Assembly (NCBI GenBank): GCA_020746875.1
Contig: JAGTJL010000010.1
Coordinates: 868,001-932,000 of the forward strand
Origin: Rhexocercosporidium sp. MPI-PUGE-AT-0058
Lineage: Eukaryota; Ascomycota; Leotiomycetes; Helotiales
DNA: 64,000 nucleotides
Direction: 5' to 3'
The notes under the pieces were generated by a model that worked only from the letters and a program-made list of their open reading frames with translations, did not search any database and was not told where the DNA came from. A program made the position numbers and the translations under genes. Positions 33,070 to 44,697 of this stretch are shown one piece after another. Position 1 is the stretch's first letter, and each line of letters starts with the position of its first letter.

Positions 33070-35256
33070 ATGGTTGATCCAACAGGTTTCCATCGGGCCT
33101 TTTCCATTTTGGCATCCACTCATTTCATCTCTGCTACCATCGCTAGCACTTCGACAAAACATGGGTCACTTGGAGGAGGATTGACAATCTTAGCTCACAA
33201 TGATCTCGAGAGTAAATGTACCACCTTTCAATATACTAGCATACTCCTAATACTTATCAGAGAATCCAAAATCCGGCACAGGAGCAATTCTCCTCGGGGA
33301 TGAATGCACGTTTGACTCAGCTACAACCTCATGTAAATTACTCAGCGAGAGCCTATGGGCTCTCGACGATCGAAACTTCTTGAATGGCTTGAATAGCTCG
33401 TTATCATATGAAATTTACCAAGGATCATTTCCACGCGACCAGATGTTCTGGATATCAAAAGACGCCGGAAACTGCAGAGCAATCAATGCAAGAGGCAAAG
33501 TCACGAAAACAAAATGCGACATCAAACTCCCAGCATTGTGCACTCAAAGCGCACCCGTATCCACATTCAATACCTCAGACGCCTCAAAACCATTCCAGAT
33601 TACTCAGAAAGTAAGACGTCAATCTCTTACTGGATACCGAGACTTCTACGCCTGGAAATTCTTCGGGCTACGCTATGCAGCAAGACCAGATCGATATTCC
33701 TATTCTACTGTCTTTGATGGAACTGGACAAATTTCGGCACTGTCTCCAGTGCGGATTGTATGTAACCACTCACACAGGTCAAGTCTGGCACAAGCGAGGA
33801 TTGTCTGTTCCTCAATATCTGGACGCCGTATCTGCCTCCATCTACCATATCCAAGAAGAAGTTGAAACCAGTGATGTTCTATATCTATGTAGGCGGCTTC
33901 ACGACCGGATCCGCGAGTAACCAGAATACAGACGGTACGAATCTGGCATCCCGGGGTGACGCTGTTGTCATCGCCTTGAATTATCGAGTTGGTAGCTTCG
34001 GCTTTCTCGCGTTTCAGGATGGCATTCACAATGGGAATTATGGAATTGGAGATATTGCTACCGCATTGGAATGGTCTGCTAAGTATATCAAGGACTTTGG
34101 TGGGGATTGTGACCGAGTGACGATTTTTGGAGAATCGGCAGGTGCGGTGGCTGTGAGAGCGCTGCTAGCATCACCCAAAGCGAAAGGTCTTTTTTCGAAT
34201 GCTATTATGCAGTCTGGTCCTTCTGGATGGAGCTTCGCTGGTCTGTTTAACGACTACATGCCGATCCAGAATTATTACTACGGTGTTACAGCTAACCTGT
34301 TGAACGTAACTGGGTGCCTGACTGCTGTAGTCCAGGTAGCATGCATGAGAGCTCTGGATGCCAACTTGCTTGTAGGATTCGAGATACCCGCACAGTAAGT
34401 ACCAATCTAGTCAAAATTCAGTGTTTTCTTTCCTAATCGAATGCAGATTCCCAGTTCAAGATTTTACTTACCTTGTGTCTGGCGGTTTAGCTCTGAATAA
34501 TTCCGGCGGTTAGACAAAAGACGTCGCTGTCATGACTGGAGTTAACAGGAATGAGTGCATGATAGATCTCAAAGCACCACAACCTAGACAAAACATCTCC
34601 GAGGTCTTCGTAGCCATCGGCAATGAGCTCTTAATCGACTTCACTCCATTCCTTCTAGCATTTTCATCTGGCATATTCGACATTCTAGCTAATCCAACGT
34701 TGAACTAAATATACAACATTACCGAGAGAATACTAACAGACGGCCTGTACCGCTGCCTTGAGATAGCGAAAGCATGCACTGCCGCGAAGCACGGCGCATT
34801 TTCAAGTCTCTACTCCTTCCAATTCAACTGGACGTACAGTCCGACAAAATATACGAAACCTGAATGTGAGCCACCGAAGACGACAGCTCGACCTTTTGGA
34901 GATCCAGATCTCGAATACTATAAGTGTCATGGCGGAGAACAATTCTCGTTTTCGGTAATCTTAGACATGAACTTCCCGATCGTGATGGGTTTGATGTACC
35001 GTTCGAGCAGCTGGTTGTGGATTACTGGTCGTCTTTTGCTCGGTCTGGGGATCCGAATCCGGATAGAAAGTACTTGGAAGCGAGGGGATATTACCGGACG
35101 TTAGCTCAGACCGAAAGAACTGGGAAATGGAAACAGGTGGATGCGAAGAAGCCGTCTTGGAGATTGTTGCAGTGGAATGGTGGTCCAGTGCCGTTTTCAG
35201 AGGGGGAACAGTGCCGGGCTCTTGGCTTTCCTTTGGATTATTATGAAAGTCATTGA
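33070..35256 (+). pseudogene. Type-B carboxylesterase/lipase pseudogene
   Basis: Remnant of a secreted type-B carboxylesterase with an N-terminal extension. An ATG at 33070 opens a signal-like region and GGGLTILAHNDLE. The frame then changes near 33250 to GAILLGDECTFDS and a Cys-bearing domain. The esterase part reads YIYVGGFTTGSASNQNTDG, the nucleophile elbow FGESAGAVAVRALL, and a C-terminus ending LGFPLDYYESH with a stop at 35254-35256. Lesions: the frame change near 33250, a one-base loss near 33749 (SALSP to ADCM), in-frame stops at 33763-33765, 34511-34513 and 34706-34708, and a further frame change near 34935. One intron (34395-34446) is intact. Neither the first oxyanion glycine-rich motif nor the full catalytic set can be made in one chain. 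Confidence 0.85.
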
Positions 35257-36559
35257 ATTGGAAGTCCTTGAGGAATTATGAAACTCATCTTCGAAAACGT
35301 CACGAGCAGCAGTCAGGAGACATCTTGGAATTTCCTCCTGGTGAGATGTACCAGAGATTTGAGCCGAGACACTTCCTCCTTGAAACTTGATGAAGCAAAA
35401 TAATTGTTTTGAAGCTTGTCTATCAATCAAATGGTGCTTTGAATTTATGCTTGATAGACAAAAGAGCAATCTAGAACTGTTCTCATCCTGAAAAGTCATG
35501 CGCAACTCTGCAGGAGTTTCTTTGGCCACAAAGATGACTGAGTACTATACGAAGGCAGAAATCCGGTTTAAATGGTGGGCGAACTTACTAAAATAGCATA
35601 ATTGAACAGAAAATACTCAATACCGTATTTCAACAAGATTTCGATCCACTAAAGTAGTCATAGACTCTATCTAACACGGGAGAAAACACCTACCACTCTA
35701 CGAACACGACGACGGTTCCCCACCACAACCGGTTTGCGTGCGTGTTATCTTGACTTTATTGACAGTGGGTAATTGTATGGAAAGAGGAATGATGGGTCTC
35801 TTGACCAGACATTTACGTTTCCTGGTCGTAGATTGTGTGTGGCAGTAGTGCCACGCAGCCAAACCAGCAACTCCAGTCCCACACCGAGCAGTCCCTAAGT
35901 CATCAACTTACTTCGGTACATCTATATTGTCAGCATTCTCAGCACCAAATTCTACCGCTTCCACCACAGAACAGCAGAAATAGAAGTAGAAGCAGTCTAG
36001 GTCAAATGACTCGCGGTACACGAGGACGCAAATCGAAAACGTCGACCCGCAAAGGAAGATATAGCGCCACAAGCTTAAACTCACCCGACCGGATTCACCA
36101 CGCGTTGCCCGAAATGCTAAACGCCTGTCTTCAAGATAAAGGTAGGATATTTTGATTATGTTAAGTTTATGCTATTGTCTTCTCTCCTTGTCCCGAGGCT
36201 GAGATTGGTCCTGGTCTGACAGGTCTCTGCGGAGGCGACTTCTTCTACATCTGTGGAGGCTCGTGGCCTTGCCTTTATATGTACTAGCTGTGGTGGGAAG
36301 ATATGGGGTAGTTTTTGGCTGCCTTCCAACGAGGACTAGTGGATTTTACCATTCATTGTGGGGGGTCGGGCCGGCCCAAAGGAGTGGAGTCTGGCTGAAT
36401 TGATGCTCTACAGGGGGGCTATCCAACGTTCTAGAACCTTGAGAGGAAACTTTTGGCAATTTCATAGCTTGACTAGTGACATGATTACTAAAATCATGAG
36501 GTGAATGGTATAAGTGTGATGCGACAATTCTAACGCACGTTGTACTGACACGAATTTGT
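35257..36559. other. Intergenic, no supported gene
   Basis: About 1.3 kb after the esterase pseudogene. A 106-codon frame at 35835 does not look coding. No transposon ends were recognised. Confidence 0.4.
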
Positions 36560-36756
36560 GTTGCTTCACTCATGTGGGCACGAGCCCGCTTGGAATATAT
36601 ATTAGCTAGCAGAGACTCTTCCTCCCTTTTATCCCTACTCACAAATACTACTCCTTTGTAATACCATTCGGCAGCGCCGCGACCTGAATATTTGACTGTA
36701 ACTACAGGGATAGAGTAGTTCCAACAATTTTCAACAGTGCAAGTGTACTTATCCAC
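36560..36756 (-). repeat. Fragment homologous to the decayed gene at 4.7-4.9 kb
   Basis: The minus strand reads CWNYSIPVVTVKYSGRGAAE, WYYKGVVFVSRDKREEESLL, aligning residue by residue with the decayed gene's CWKHSVPIITVKHSGGDAA and following text. At DNA level the plus strands share blocks such as TCGGCAGCG-like text and CTCTTCCT. The open frame begins at GTG and continues beyond the match into unrelated-looking sequence to 36346, so this is a fragment or a diverged exon and not a demonstrated gene. Confidence 0.6.
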
Positions 36757-37055
36757 TTTGTTGCAAGCTAACTACCAAAGTTACTTCCATTTTTGTCTGC
36801 TAACATACCTACGTAATTCTCGAGATTTCCGTTAGCTCCAGTTCAACTTCAAGGCTGGATGCTGTTAATGCAGTCTAGAGACCTCTATGACGGACTTCGA
36901 AGCGGAACTGCTTAGTGCCCGCCGGTGTGACCTAACCACCCACGAAAGCACTTTCCTCTAACTGTGTGAATCCTATTTCTGATTATAAAAATGGAAATCC
37001 CTCAACTCCTCCCTTCCACTTGAAACCTCAGAGACAACCCATAATCCCTCCGAAG

Positions 37056-37564
37056 ATGGGGCTCCTAACGCTCCTGCAAAAGTTCATCCAGGGCCAAAAG
37101 GAGAAGAAGCAATTGAGACAAAGAAAAGCAAAAGAGGAGTCTGCTTCCACGAAATTCATCAAGCGACATGCAAAGAAATGCCCAAAATGCCGGGCCAGAT
37201 TAGAGAAGGAAGATGGTTGTGACCATATGGACTGTAAGAGTTCATACGTTATATGTATGAGCTTGGCTAATATTTCATAGGTCGCTGTGGGTATTCGTTT
37301 TGCTGGATCTGCTTGAAGCAATGGGGTTTGCAGTACCACAAAACGAGCTGCATGTACAGGCTTAGAAAAGAGGACCTTGCTGCTTTGTTACGAGAGAGAC
37401 CAAAGGATCAAGGGATGTGGTTGCAGAATAGGGGGATGGCTCTCGCTCAAGGTGAAGGTGTGCTTGGCATGTACGATGAATACGATGCCGCGTATGTACA
37501 AGAGGCTGTCTACTACTGCTGGCAGACTGAGGAGAGAGAGTTGAATAGTCCAGAGCAAATTTGA
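37056..37564 (+). CDS. Small stand-alone Rcat (RING2/IBR-type) protein
   Basis: Model join(37056..37233, 37281..37564), 153 residues. The N-terminus is basic and helical (MGLLTLLQKFIQGQKEKKQL). The zinc domain reads CPKCRARLEKEDGCDHMDCR then CGYSFCWICL, split by the intron inside the Cys codon. This matches the second RING (Rcat) of RBR ubiquitin ligases, and the Cys in DGCDHMDC lies where RBR enzymes hold the catalytic ubiquitin-accepting Cys. There is no RING1 to recruit an E2. The longer frame upstream to 36966 begins at GTG. It sits about 0.6 kb upstream of a full RBR gene on the same strand. Possible partial duplicate or a regulator; the function is open. Confidence 0.75.
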
Positions 37565-38148
37565 GTTCCCCTTGTTGTAGTGCAATGTTGCAGATTATAT
37601 ATTCCAGCTACGTGTTTACTTCTGTTGCGAAGCTAGATCCTACCTTCCTTTACAACACACACAAGTCACATATTTAAGCACTCTGTTTAATATCTTCTTC
37701 CTCTGAACTATACCACGAAGCTGCCAAGAAAACTAGCCAAATGCTCACCACTTGACTTAGGATCATTATACATTCGGTTTGCTTCCCCTCCTTGTCAATA
37801 ACAGCCTGATACAAAGCCGCGTCTTGCTCAAATAATTCACCTTGCCCATCCAATCAATCCCCCTACTTGGCTTCATGATTCAAGATCTATCAGCAAGAGA
37901 ACATCTACTTCTTCGCCTTGAGTACAACGAATTCCCAGCCGGGAACAGTCATCGACATCGGAAAACTCAAGAACAGCAGCAATCTCTTCCCACCTATGGA
38001 GAGAAACAACTGGATTGAGCATCACCTTCACGCAAACTACTCTCAGCTTTGGCGATCTGCTGCACATTGCACATTCTCAATTTATATTTGTTTATCTGCA
38101 TTTGAACTCTTCTCCGCCATTTGAAAATTCCTGACGTTGGATAGAAAC
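37565..38148. other. Intergenic between the two RBR-type genes
   Basis: About 580 bases. It should contain the 3' UTR of the small gene and the promoter of the RBR ligase. No other feature seen. Confidence 0.4.
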
Positions 38149-39428
38149 ATGGCCTTAGCGACTTATTCTAAAGCTGGACTTCCGGACAGCATTTTGGATA
38201 TCTCATGCCAGTCTCTCAAGGGGTGGAAGATATATCTTGTCCTCAGCTACTACAAAATCGATATCCGCAAGGGATCCAGCAAAGTTGAACTTCTCAAAGC
38301 TCTCAATTCTTTTGCTCTTACAGTCTCACAACGAGAGCAGCAGGCAATCAAGGTTTGGCTGCAAGCCAAGCATATGCCTGTCACTGAACTTGCAGCACAA
38401 ATCACGGCCGCCCGGGCGCCCACCAGCTCCGATAATAATACGGATGGCAAAGTCGAGGCTGCTCAATTGCCGACTGGAAATACAGCCCATGATCCTCAAG
38501 TCAGAGAGTGTCCAGTCTGTATAGAAGAACTGATAGAAGACTCGTTCTTGCACGGCAAGATCACTTCTTCGTGCCTCCATAAGCCAACTTTCTGCAAGAA
38601 TTGCCTCCAGAGATGTGTCGATACCCATATCCGCGAGCATCCATGGTCCAAAGTCTACTGCCCGGAGTGTAGAGAGATAGCCTCTGACAAGGAGGTACAG
38701 AATCTTGCTTCTAATGAGGCATTTGAGATGTCGGTTCCCCCGTTCTCCATCTTCCATGCTTCAAAACATTCTAACAGATTATTATAGATACCAGCGCAAT
38801 ACTGCCATAGCTGGAATACGCTTCCTTCCTAACTTTATAATGTGTCTCGCTCCCAACTGTGGTTCTGGCCAGATTCACGATGTTAGCGATGAACAGTCGA
38901 TCATGACCTGCTCAGCTTGTGGATTCAAGACTTGCACCATGCACATGATGCCATATCATGAAGGTCAAACATGTGCAGAGTACGACGTGGTTCGTCAGGA
39001 GCAAGTGAGTCAAGAGGCTGCGAGCAAGAAGTTCCTTTCCGAGGAGACCAAAGTTTGCCCGGGTCCAGGTTGCGGCATACACACAATTAAGGCTGGTAAT
39101 GCTTGTGATCACATCACTTGTAAGTGCACCCCAACAATGCTCTGGAAGGTTGTATTGTTCTGACTTAGATCTCATAGGCAAGCAATGCTACTTTGACTAC
39201 TGCTGGATTTGCCTCGTTCCATACGACATGGTCAGACATATCGGAGGAAATGCTCATGCAAAATATTGCCACCTTTGGACAGACGAGACCCCAGCTCAGT
39301 ATAAGGAACGCAAGTCTGTGGAGCGCAAGGAAGCAAAGGATCGCAAAGCAGGAAACTCTTTGAAGCGCAAGCGGAGCGAGACTGAGGACGTCTCTGAAGA
39401 TGAAAGCGAGTTGACGCGCAGTATCTAG
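38149..39428 (+). CDS. RBR-type (RING1-IBR-Rcat) E3 ubiquitin ligase
   Basis: Model join(38149..38729, 38788..39119, 39178..39428), 387 residues. Residues 1-75 contain a short helical region (ILDISCQSLKGWKIYLVLSY) of possible SAP-like type. RING1 follows at about 127-185: CPVCIEEL, CLHKPTFCKNCLQRC, YCPEC. The IBR is CLAPNCGSG to CSACGFKTCTMHMMPYHEGQ. The Rcat is CPGPGCGIHTIKAGNACDHI, TCKQCYFDYCWICL, with the presumed catalytic Cys in NACDHITC. The tail is Lys/Glu-rich with a possible nuclear signal (LKRKR). RBR ligases form a thioester with ubiquitin before transfer. The first donor is GTCGGT, chosen because it alone keeps frame. Confidence 0.85.
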
Positions 39429-40784
39429 GTGCCTACTTTCTCCAGATTTGTGGTATCAGCGCTCATCTGGCGACATTTAATGGCGTGAAGACTGGGCTGG
39501 TAATTTCTAATTATTGCTTGTATTTTTCTCCTCATTTTCATTTACGAGTCCAGAGGGATTGTCAACCAAAATTTCCAAGCTGTTCCTTGCCTATATGGGA
39601 GAGGGCAAGGTGGCAGGTTTGATGGCAACAAGCCGATGGCGTTTCAACAGATGTGCATCAAAAATTAGACTACACGGGAGGGAAAATTTAGATCTCCCTT
39701 CCAGATCATGGCAATTATTATCTAGACGGCATCACACAATCAAACGAAAGCTTTCTTGAATTCCCAAGCCTCCAATAAACGCAATGAAATGATTCGCATG
39801 AAGAGCTGGAGCGTGAGGAAAATCCCAAGTCGAAGGTGTTTACGGCCCCCTCGCTTATTACTTAATCCGTAAGCGAAGTTTTGTGGTGGTGTTTATATTT
39901 TAACTTAAGTGAATACCAAACATCAAAAACTTGAACAGCTTAACGTAAGCGTTCACATTCAACCAACTAGGTAAGTGCTACATTCCTAACATCACCTTAA
40001 ACGGTTAACTTCCACAGAAACGTCACAGAGAATAATCTTTCTCTGAACTTGAAAGTCCTACCTCGCCAGGTTGAAGCGTTTGGCTCCCATAGCAGACAGG
40101 GTCGTAAAGATTCAGATTATTCTCAAGACACAATACAATTTTTCTTTCTTTTTTTGCATTTCCTTGTTTGGTTTTCTTTAAATGCGATGTTGTGATAGCA
40201 CTTTTGTTATTGCTGCCTTTTTTTTGTTTTCATTTTATTTCGCTTCGCGTTCTTATTAATACGCGATTCAGAGGCGTACAAGCAAATAAGGATTCTGATG
40301 CATGGCAATGCGATGAATTAAATGTGTACTTGTCAAGTTAGACGCACATTGACCGGGACTTGAAGGGGGGTTATGTTGTTTTTTGTCGTTGTAGAAAGAA
40401 GTCATCGCGAGATTTGCAATTTGCGATCTTACGCAGCCAAAATACTCCAAATTCTATTCAGCTGCGGTGTAAATGACAATAATCAAGATGCGAAAGCTTT
40501 CTCTTGTTAGATGAATGTCATAAGCTCGATCAGCCATGTATTTTTGGTGTTCTGGGCGCGCTGTAATGAAAGTAGGAAGATGTGTGGGCCAGGATAAATT
40601 TTCGTGGGGTTTGTTTACTTTCCATCCAACATCCGGCCCGTCCTCAACTCCGCGCCTCGCTGTTTATTCCACCACATCAAAAACATCAACCCTCATTGTA
40701 AGTCTCTAACAACCTACAGCACTTTCGTAGTAAGCAAAAGAGTCGCAAGTACTCACCACGCTGTAGCACATCACACATATCAAA
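39429..40784. other. Intergenic, T-rich, no supported gene
   Basis: About 1.36 kb. The portion 40130-40250 is strongly T-rich. The last 150 bases, CA-rich, look like the leader of the gene at 40785. Confidence 0.4.
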
Positions 40785-41548
40785 ATGGGAGGAGGCAAAT
40801 CCCACAATGTAAGATTACCCCTTCCAGATGTCATGAAGTCAGCAGGACCCAATCACATATGTTTGCTTTGCTTGTAACTGACACAATATTTTCTCAACAG
40901 GACGCGGATTTCAATGAAAGAAGCAAGGCGAAAGCCTCTAGAAGAAAGGCATTGAAGAAGGCAGAGAAGAAGGAGCAGAGCAGACGGGCTGCTGCACCAG
41001 CATCACCACCTCGGACCTGCCTCACGCGTGAGGAGCGAGAGATTGAAAAACTCGCGGCATCATTCGAGAGACTCGACATTCATCGTCGACTCCGCAGTTG
41101 CATGACCAGTCAGTAATTATTTTCATTTGTTGAGATGGCGATTTCTGCCTCATTGGCACTAACTTGATGCTTATTAGAATGGAAGAGGATGCTTCGTTCA
41201 GCGCGCAATGAGAAGAAAAGAATGGCGAAGGAGAAGAGAGAGAGAAAGGATAGAGGAAAGGAGCTTTTTCCGGGTCAAATCTGGATTGACGAGCAACGAC
41301 AATCAACGCGCATCGCGCAAGAAATCGAATCTGGCGAAAGATACGACCAGGCATCAGATAGCGAGCCCGAGCTGAGCGAGGAGGAGATTTGTTCTGGCAG
41401 TGACGACGATGAATCAGACCATATCTACGTGACTCCAGCGATGCCAGGAATTGGCTATGTGAAATATGGGCCTGGGGGCGAATTTGGCAAGCGGGGCGGT
41501 GGCGGTGATGATTCTGGATCTGGATGCATGCATGCTGTACTTGTCTAA
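40785..41548 (+). CDS. Small basic/acidic protein with myristoylation-type N-terminus
   Basis: Model join(40785..40808, 40901..41108, 41178..41548), 200 residues. Exon 1 codes only MGGGKSHN, which fits the N-myristoylation pattern (Gly2, Ser6). Exon 2 is Lys/Arg/Ala-rich helix followed by REEREIEKLAASFERLD. Exon 3 is Lys/Arg-rich, then strongly acidic (SDSEPELSEEEICSGSDDDE), then Gly-rich with a Cys four residues before AVLV at the end. The second donor is GTCAGT, selected by frame. No family recognised. Membrane attachment through the N-terminus is inference. Confidence 0.65.
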
Positions 41549-41958
41549 TAATTTTGATGGTCTCATTACCAGCACTTTCTGATTCAATGAAGGATCTTCA
41601 CTCAAACAGACACACAGCAAGTCGGATGGCAGACTAATAATTCTCCGCATGCCACGCTTCTTCATTTTGCTAATAAGCCTAAGATCTTTGTTAACAGAAA
41701 CATTCATGTCCCTTTCGTCCATTGCTGATGTTGTAAGCCTCTACTGATGCTTTGAAGTAGAGATGGTCCAAAAGGAATAATAGCCAGGTCGCTAAGCTCA
41801 CTCAACGATACTGTGCACACATCTCGGAACTCGAAATATACTGCTGCTGTTAAGCAAAACAACGAGAAATGGTGGAAGGCACGTTCGTGTTTGAAATGAA
41901 ATAAGTTGTACAGAGAAAGACAAACACCATCCCCGGTTTGGCAGTCATATCATCATCG
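41549..41958. other. Convergent 3' intergenic region
   Basis: About 410 bases between the stop of the small basic protein and the stop of dehydroshikimate dehydratase. No feature was identified. Confidence 0.4.
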
Positions 41959-42990
41959 TCATACAATTTTCCAATTCGACATTTCCCGCTCCAGCTTCTC
42001 CCATGCTTCTCTGGCCCGTCGAGCGTGTGCCTTCGGCACTTCATCACCAGGTTCATTCATGGTCCTTGAAAATAGCTCCATACTCACCCAGCCCTTATAT
42101 CCAAGCCCCTCAATAATCGCACGTGTGACATCCAAGACAGGCAGGTATCCAGCCTCCTCAAAGGCAAAAAGTCTGGCATTTCTGGACCAACTCATCCGTG
42201 CAGGTTGATCGGCAGCATAGAAAGCATGCCCCTCAACCAACGGATCGCGCATCTTCTCGGCGTCCACAACTTGGATATAGAAGATCTTCTTGACATCCAC
42301 TCTCTTGACCAGTTCCTCCAAACTCGCCTTCATGTCATTCTCTGCATTCGGCGTTTTCCCCGTAGGAGATGCGGGGTCCCCATACACCCTCCCAGAAATA
42401 TTGTATGTATCCAAACACATCCCAAAATTCGGTCTGTCCACCCTCTCCACGAGATCCCATCCTTTCTGCCACGTATCGAAATACGTACTCCAGCATAGAT
42501 CCTCGTACGCAAACTTGATAACAGGTGATTCTCGCAATCCCATATCAGCCACCTTGCGCAAATCACCCACCACCACATCCAAGTGCCCCGTAATCTGATC
42601 TGTACCCAAGAAACTTGCTGGTATCTGTATAACATCCGTCCCTAGAATCTTCGCGATCTTGAACCACAGCTTCATCTTCTCGATCCGCCTGGCGTGTTCT
42701 TCGCGATCCAGCAGACCTTCGTAGTGCATGAATGGCTGAAGACCAATGATCTCGAGCTCACGGTCGTCGCACAGCTTTCTTATAGTCTCTGCGGCGTGCA
42801 GTTGTGCTTCTGGTGAGGGGGCTTCGTTTGATGATATGCCGCTTTCTTCACGGGCTAGGTATTCGAGATCTTCGAAGAATATTTCGACGCCGGTCAGGTT
42901 GTTGGCTTGGGCTTGGTCTAGTTTGTAGGGAAGCTTGTGTACCCAGGCACGGCCTAGGGACATCGAGGCTATGGCTGGCTTGTAGGACAT
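41959..42990 (-). CDS. 3-Dehydroshikimate dehydratase (quinate pathway)
   Basis: Converts 3-dehydroshikimate to protocatechuate, the last step of the quinate pathway before ring cleavage (qa-4 in Neurospora, qutC in Aspergillus). Intronless, 343 residues, within the usual range for fungal single-domain forms. It has the xylose-isomerase-like TIM-barrel pattern: IASMSLGRAWVHKLPYKLDQ at the start, GVEIFFEDLE, IIGLQPFMHYEGL, then metal-ligand-type acidic/His residues in FAYEDLCWSTY, FGMCLDTYNI and YIQVVDAEKM, and GWVSMELFSRTM near the end. Divergent from the dehydrogenase at 43645, with a 654-base shared upstream region. Confidence 0.93.
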   Translation of the reverse strand: MSYKPAIASMSLGRAWVHKLPYKLDQAQANNLTGVEIFFEDLEYLAREESGISSNEAPSPEAQLHAAETIRKLCDDRELEIIGLQPFMHYEGLLDREEHARRIEKMKLWFKIAKILGTDVIQIPASFLGTDQITGHLDVVVGDLRKVADMGLRESPVIKFAYEDLCWSTYFDTWQKGWDLVERVDRPNFGMCLDTYNISGRVYGDPASPTGKTPNAENDMKASLEELVKRVDVKKIFYIQVVDAEKMRDPLVEGHAFYAADQPARMSWSRNARLFAFEEAGYLPVLDVTRAIIEGLGYKGWVSMELFSRTMNEPGDEVPKAHARRAREAWEKLEREMSNWKIV

Positions 42991-43644
42991 TTTGGATGAT
43001 GGCGTATTTCCAATGCTGCTGTCTGACCCTGAGGTAGATTAAAGGGTCGAGGTAGGCCAAAAGGTCGCTGAGGACGAGAGAAATGACGTAAGAAAAGTCA
43101 GTTTGCAATAATATAACGTAGAGCTTCGGAAGTTCTGAAGCCAATTACCCCCGCATTCTAGACCTACCGTGATGACCAATTGAATCTGTATCGATGGTCT
43201 CTCCGCATAGGGAATATCTTGGGATGCGGAGAGCCGTGGTGGGTTGACGTTGTATCGGATAAGGATTCAGAAGAAGTCGGGTGAGAATTTTGGCCGTTCG
43301 GCACGCCAAGCCCCTTTCTTGGATGACCCCTCATCCATTGTCTCGGGACGTTCTCGTGACAAGACAAATCGTGGTCTTGGTATTACTGATTGTTTTCCTA
43401 TATCACTGTCTTTGAGGACTTAGCTTTTGTCTTTTCTACTGAAGAGCAATCCAGCTTCAATTGACCTTTCAAAATCAAGCCGAGAAATTTACCTACACTA
43501 CCCCTCCATCTCAGATTCAATCAATTCTGAAAGCTTCTTCTTTTGTTTACTCAACTTCGAACTCTCATAGATAATCTCGACCGAGGGGAAATTTAAGCAA
43601 AAACTAAGGCTTAGAGTCCGCGTCATCCATAAAAGACGGCCAAA
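42991..43644. promoter_or_regulatory. Divergent promoter region of the quinate genes
   Basis: The 654 bases between divergent starts should carry the promoters of dehydroshikimate dehydratase and quinate/shikimate dehydrogenase. A GGATAAGGATT stretch near 43257 contains one half of the remembered QA-1F/QUTA site (GGRTAARYRYTTATCC) but not the second half. The last 250 bases are the CT/AC-rich leader of the plus-strand gene. Confidence 0.45.
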
Positions 43645-44589
43645 ATGTCGACCTCAACACCAGTCACACCAGATTCCTCCCATCTCGAAAGAGTAAACTA
43701 CCTCTTCGGCCACCCAATCGCCCATTCCCTCTCCCCCCTCCTCCACCAAACAGTCTACGACAACCTCAATCTAAAATGGTCACAACTCCCCCTCGACTCA
43801 ACCGACGTCCCCAATTTCCTCCGCTTGACCAAAGACCCGAAATTCTACGGAGCTTCAGTGACCATGCCTCACAAAGTGGCCATCATCCCCTACTTGGACG
43901 AGGTCACTCAAGAAGGCAAAGATATCGGAGCCTGCAACACCATTTTCTTCAAAGAGCGTGATGGGAAACGCGTCATGTGCGGTACGAATACCGATTGTTT
44001 TGGTGTGAGAGATGCTTTCCTCCAGAATCTTCCCGCGGGTGCAGATAAGGATCTATATCGTGGACGGCCGGGTCTGGTTATTGGAGGTGGAGGAGCTTGT
44101 CGATCTGCTGTGTATGCGCTACATAAATGGCTGGGATGCAGTCAGATCTACATTGTGAATCGAGATGTTTCGGAAGTTGAGGCTGTACTTGCAGACTGTA
44201 AGAAAGCCGGGTTTGGAGAGTCTTTGGTGCATGTGAAGACGGTTGAGCAAACCAAAGCTCTGACAGCACCGGGGGCTATTGTGGCTTGTATCCCGAACTT
44301 CCCTCCTAAGACTCCAGAGGAGATTGAGGCGAGGAATGTGATTGAGTGCTTCCTGGGGAAGGAGGACAAGGGTGCTATCTTGGAGATGTGCTATCATCCT
44401 ACGCCGTACACGGAGATCGCGGAAGTGAGTGAAAAACTGGGTTGGCAGGTTATCTTAGGGACAGAGGCTATGATTTATCAGGGGTTAGAGCAGGACAGGC
44501 TGTGGACTGGGAAGGGGTTGACTGAACTACCTACGAAAGAGGTTCATCATGCCATCGCTGCTGCTTTGGAAGCTCACAAGAGGCATTGA
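43645..44589 (+). CDS. Quinate/shikimate dehydrogenase
   Basis: Catabolic oxidation of quinate to 3-dehydroquinate (and shikimate to dehydroshikimate) with a nicotinamide cofactor; equivalent of qa-3/qutB. Intronless, 314 residues. Substrate-binding motif HSLSPLLH at 27-34, catalytic Lys77 in SVTMPHK, catalytic Asp117 in GTNTD, nucleotide loop VIGGGGACRSA at about 145-155, and IVNRD at the end of the next strand. The substrate Gln lies in AMIYQGLEQ near the C-terminus. All catalytic residues are present. Its stop is only 108 bases from that of the convergent dehydroquinase. Confidence 0.93.
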   Translation: MSTSTPVTPDSSHLERVNYLFGHPIAHSLSPLLHQTVYDNLNLKWSQLPLDSTDVPNFLRLTKDPKFYGASVTMPHKVAIIPYLDEVTQEGKDIGACNTIFFKERDGKRVMCGTNTDCFGVRDAFLQNLPAGADKDLYRGRPGLVIGGGGACRSAVYALHKWLGCSQIYIVNRDVSEVEAVLADCKKAGFGESLVHVKTVEQTKALTAPGAIVACIPNFPPKTPEEIEARNVIECFLGKEDKGAILEMCYHPTPYTEIAEVSEKLGWQVILGTEAMIYQGLEQDRLWTGKGLTELPTKEVHHAIAAALEAHKRH

Positions 44590-44697
44590 TTGGAGTATAT
44601 TGTACTTTTGTATTATAATTCAAAATCTCATACATGTTCATCGTTGAAATGCAGTCTTACTTTACTCATACAAAAAGTCTTTCCATATCACCCTCCT

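Noticed and set aside
35835..36155. 106-codon plus-strand frame
   Set aside because: Ser/Arg/Gln-rich, non-ATG opening, no conserved pattern.
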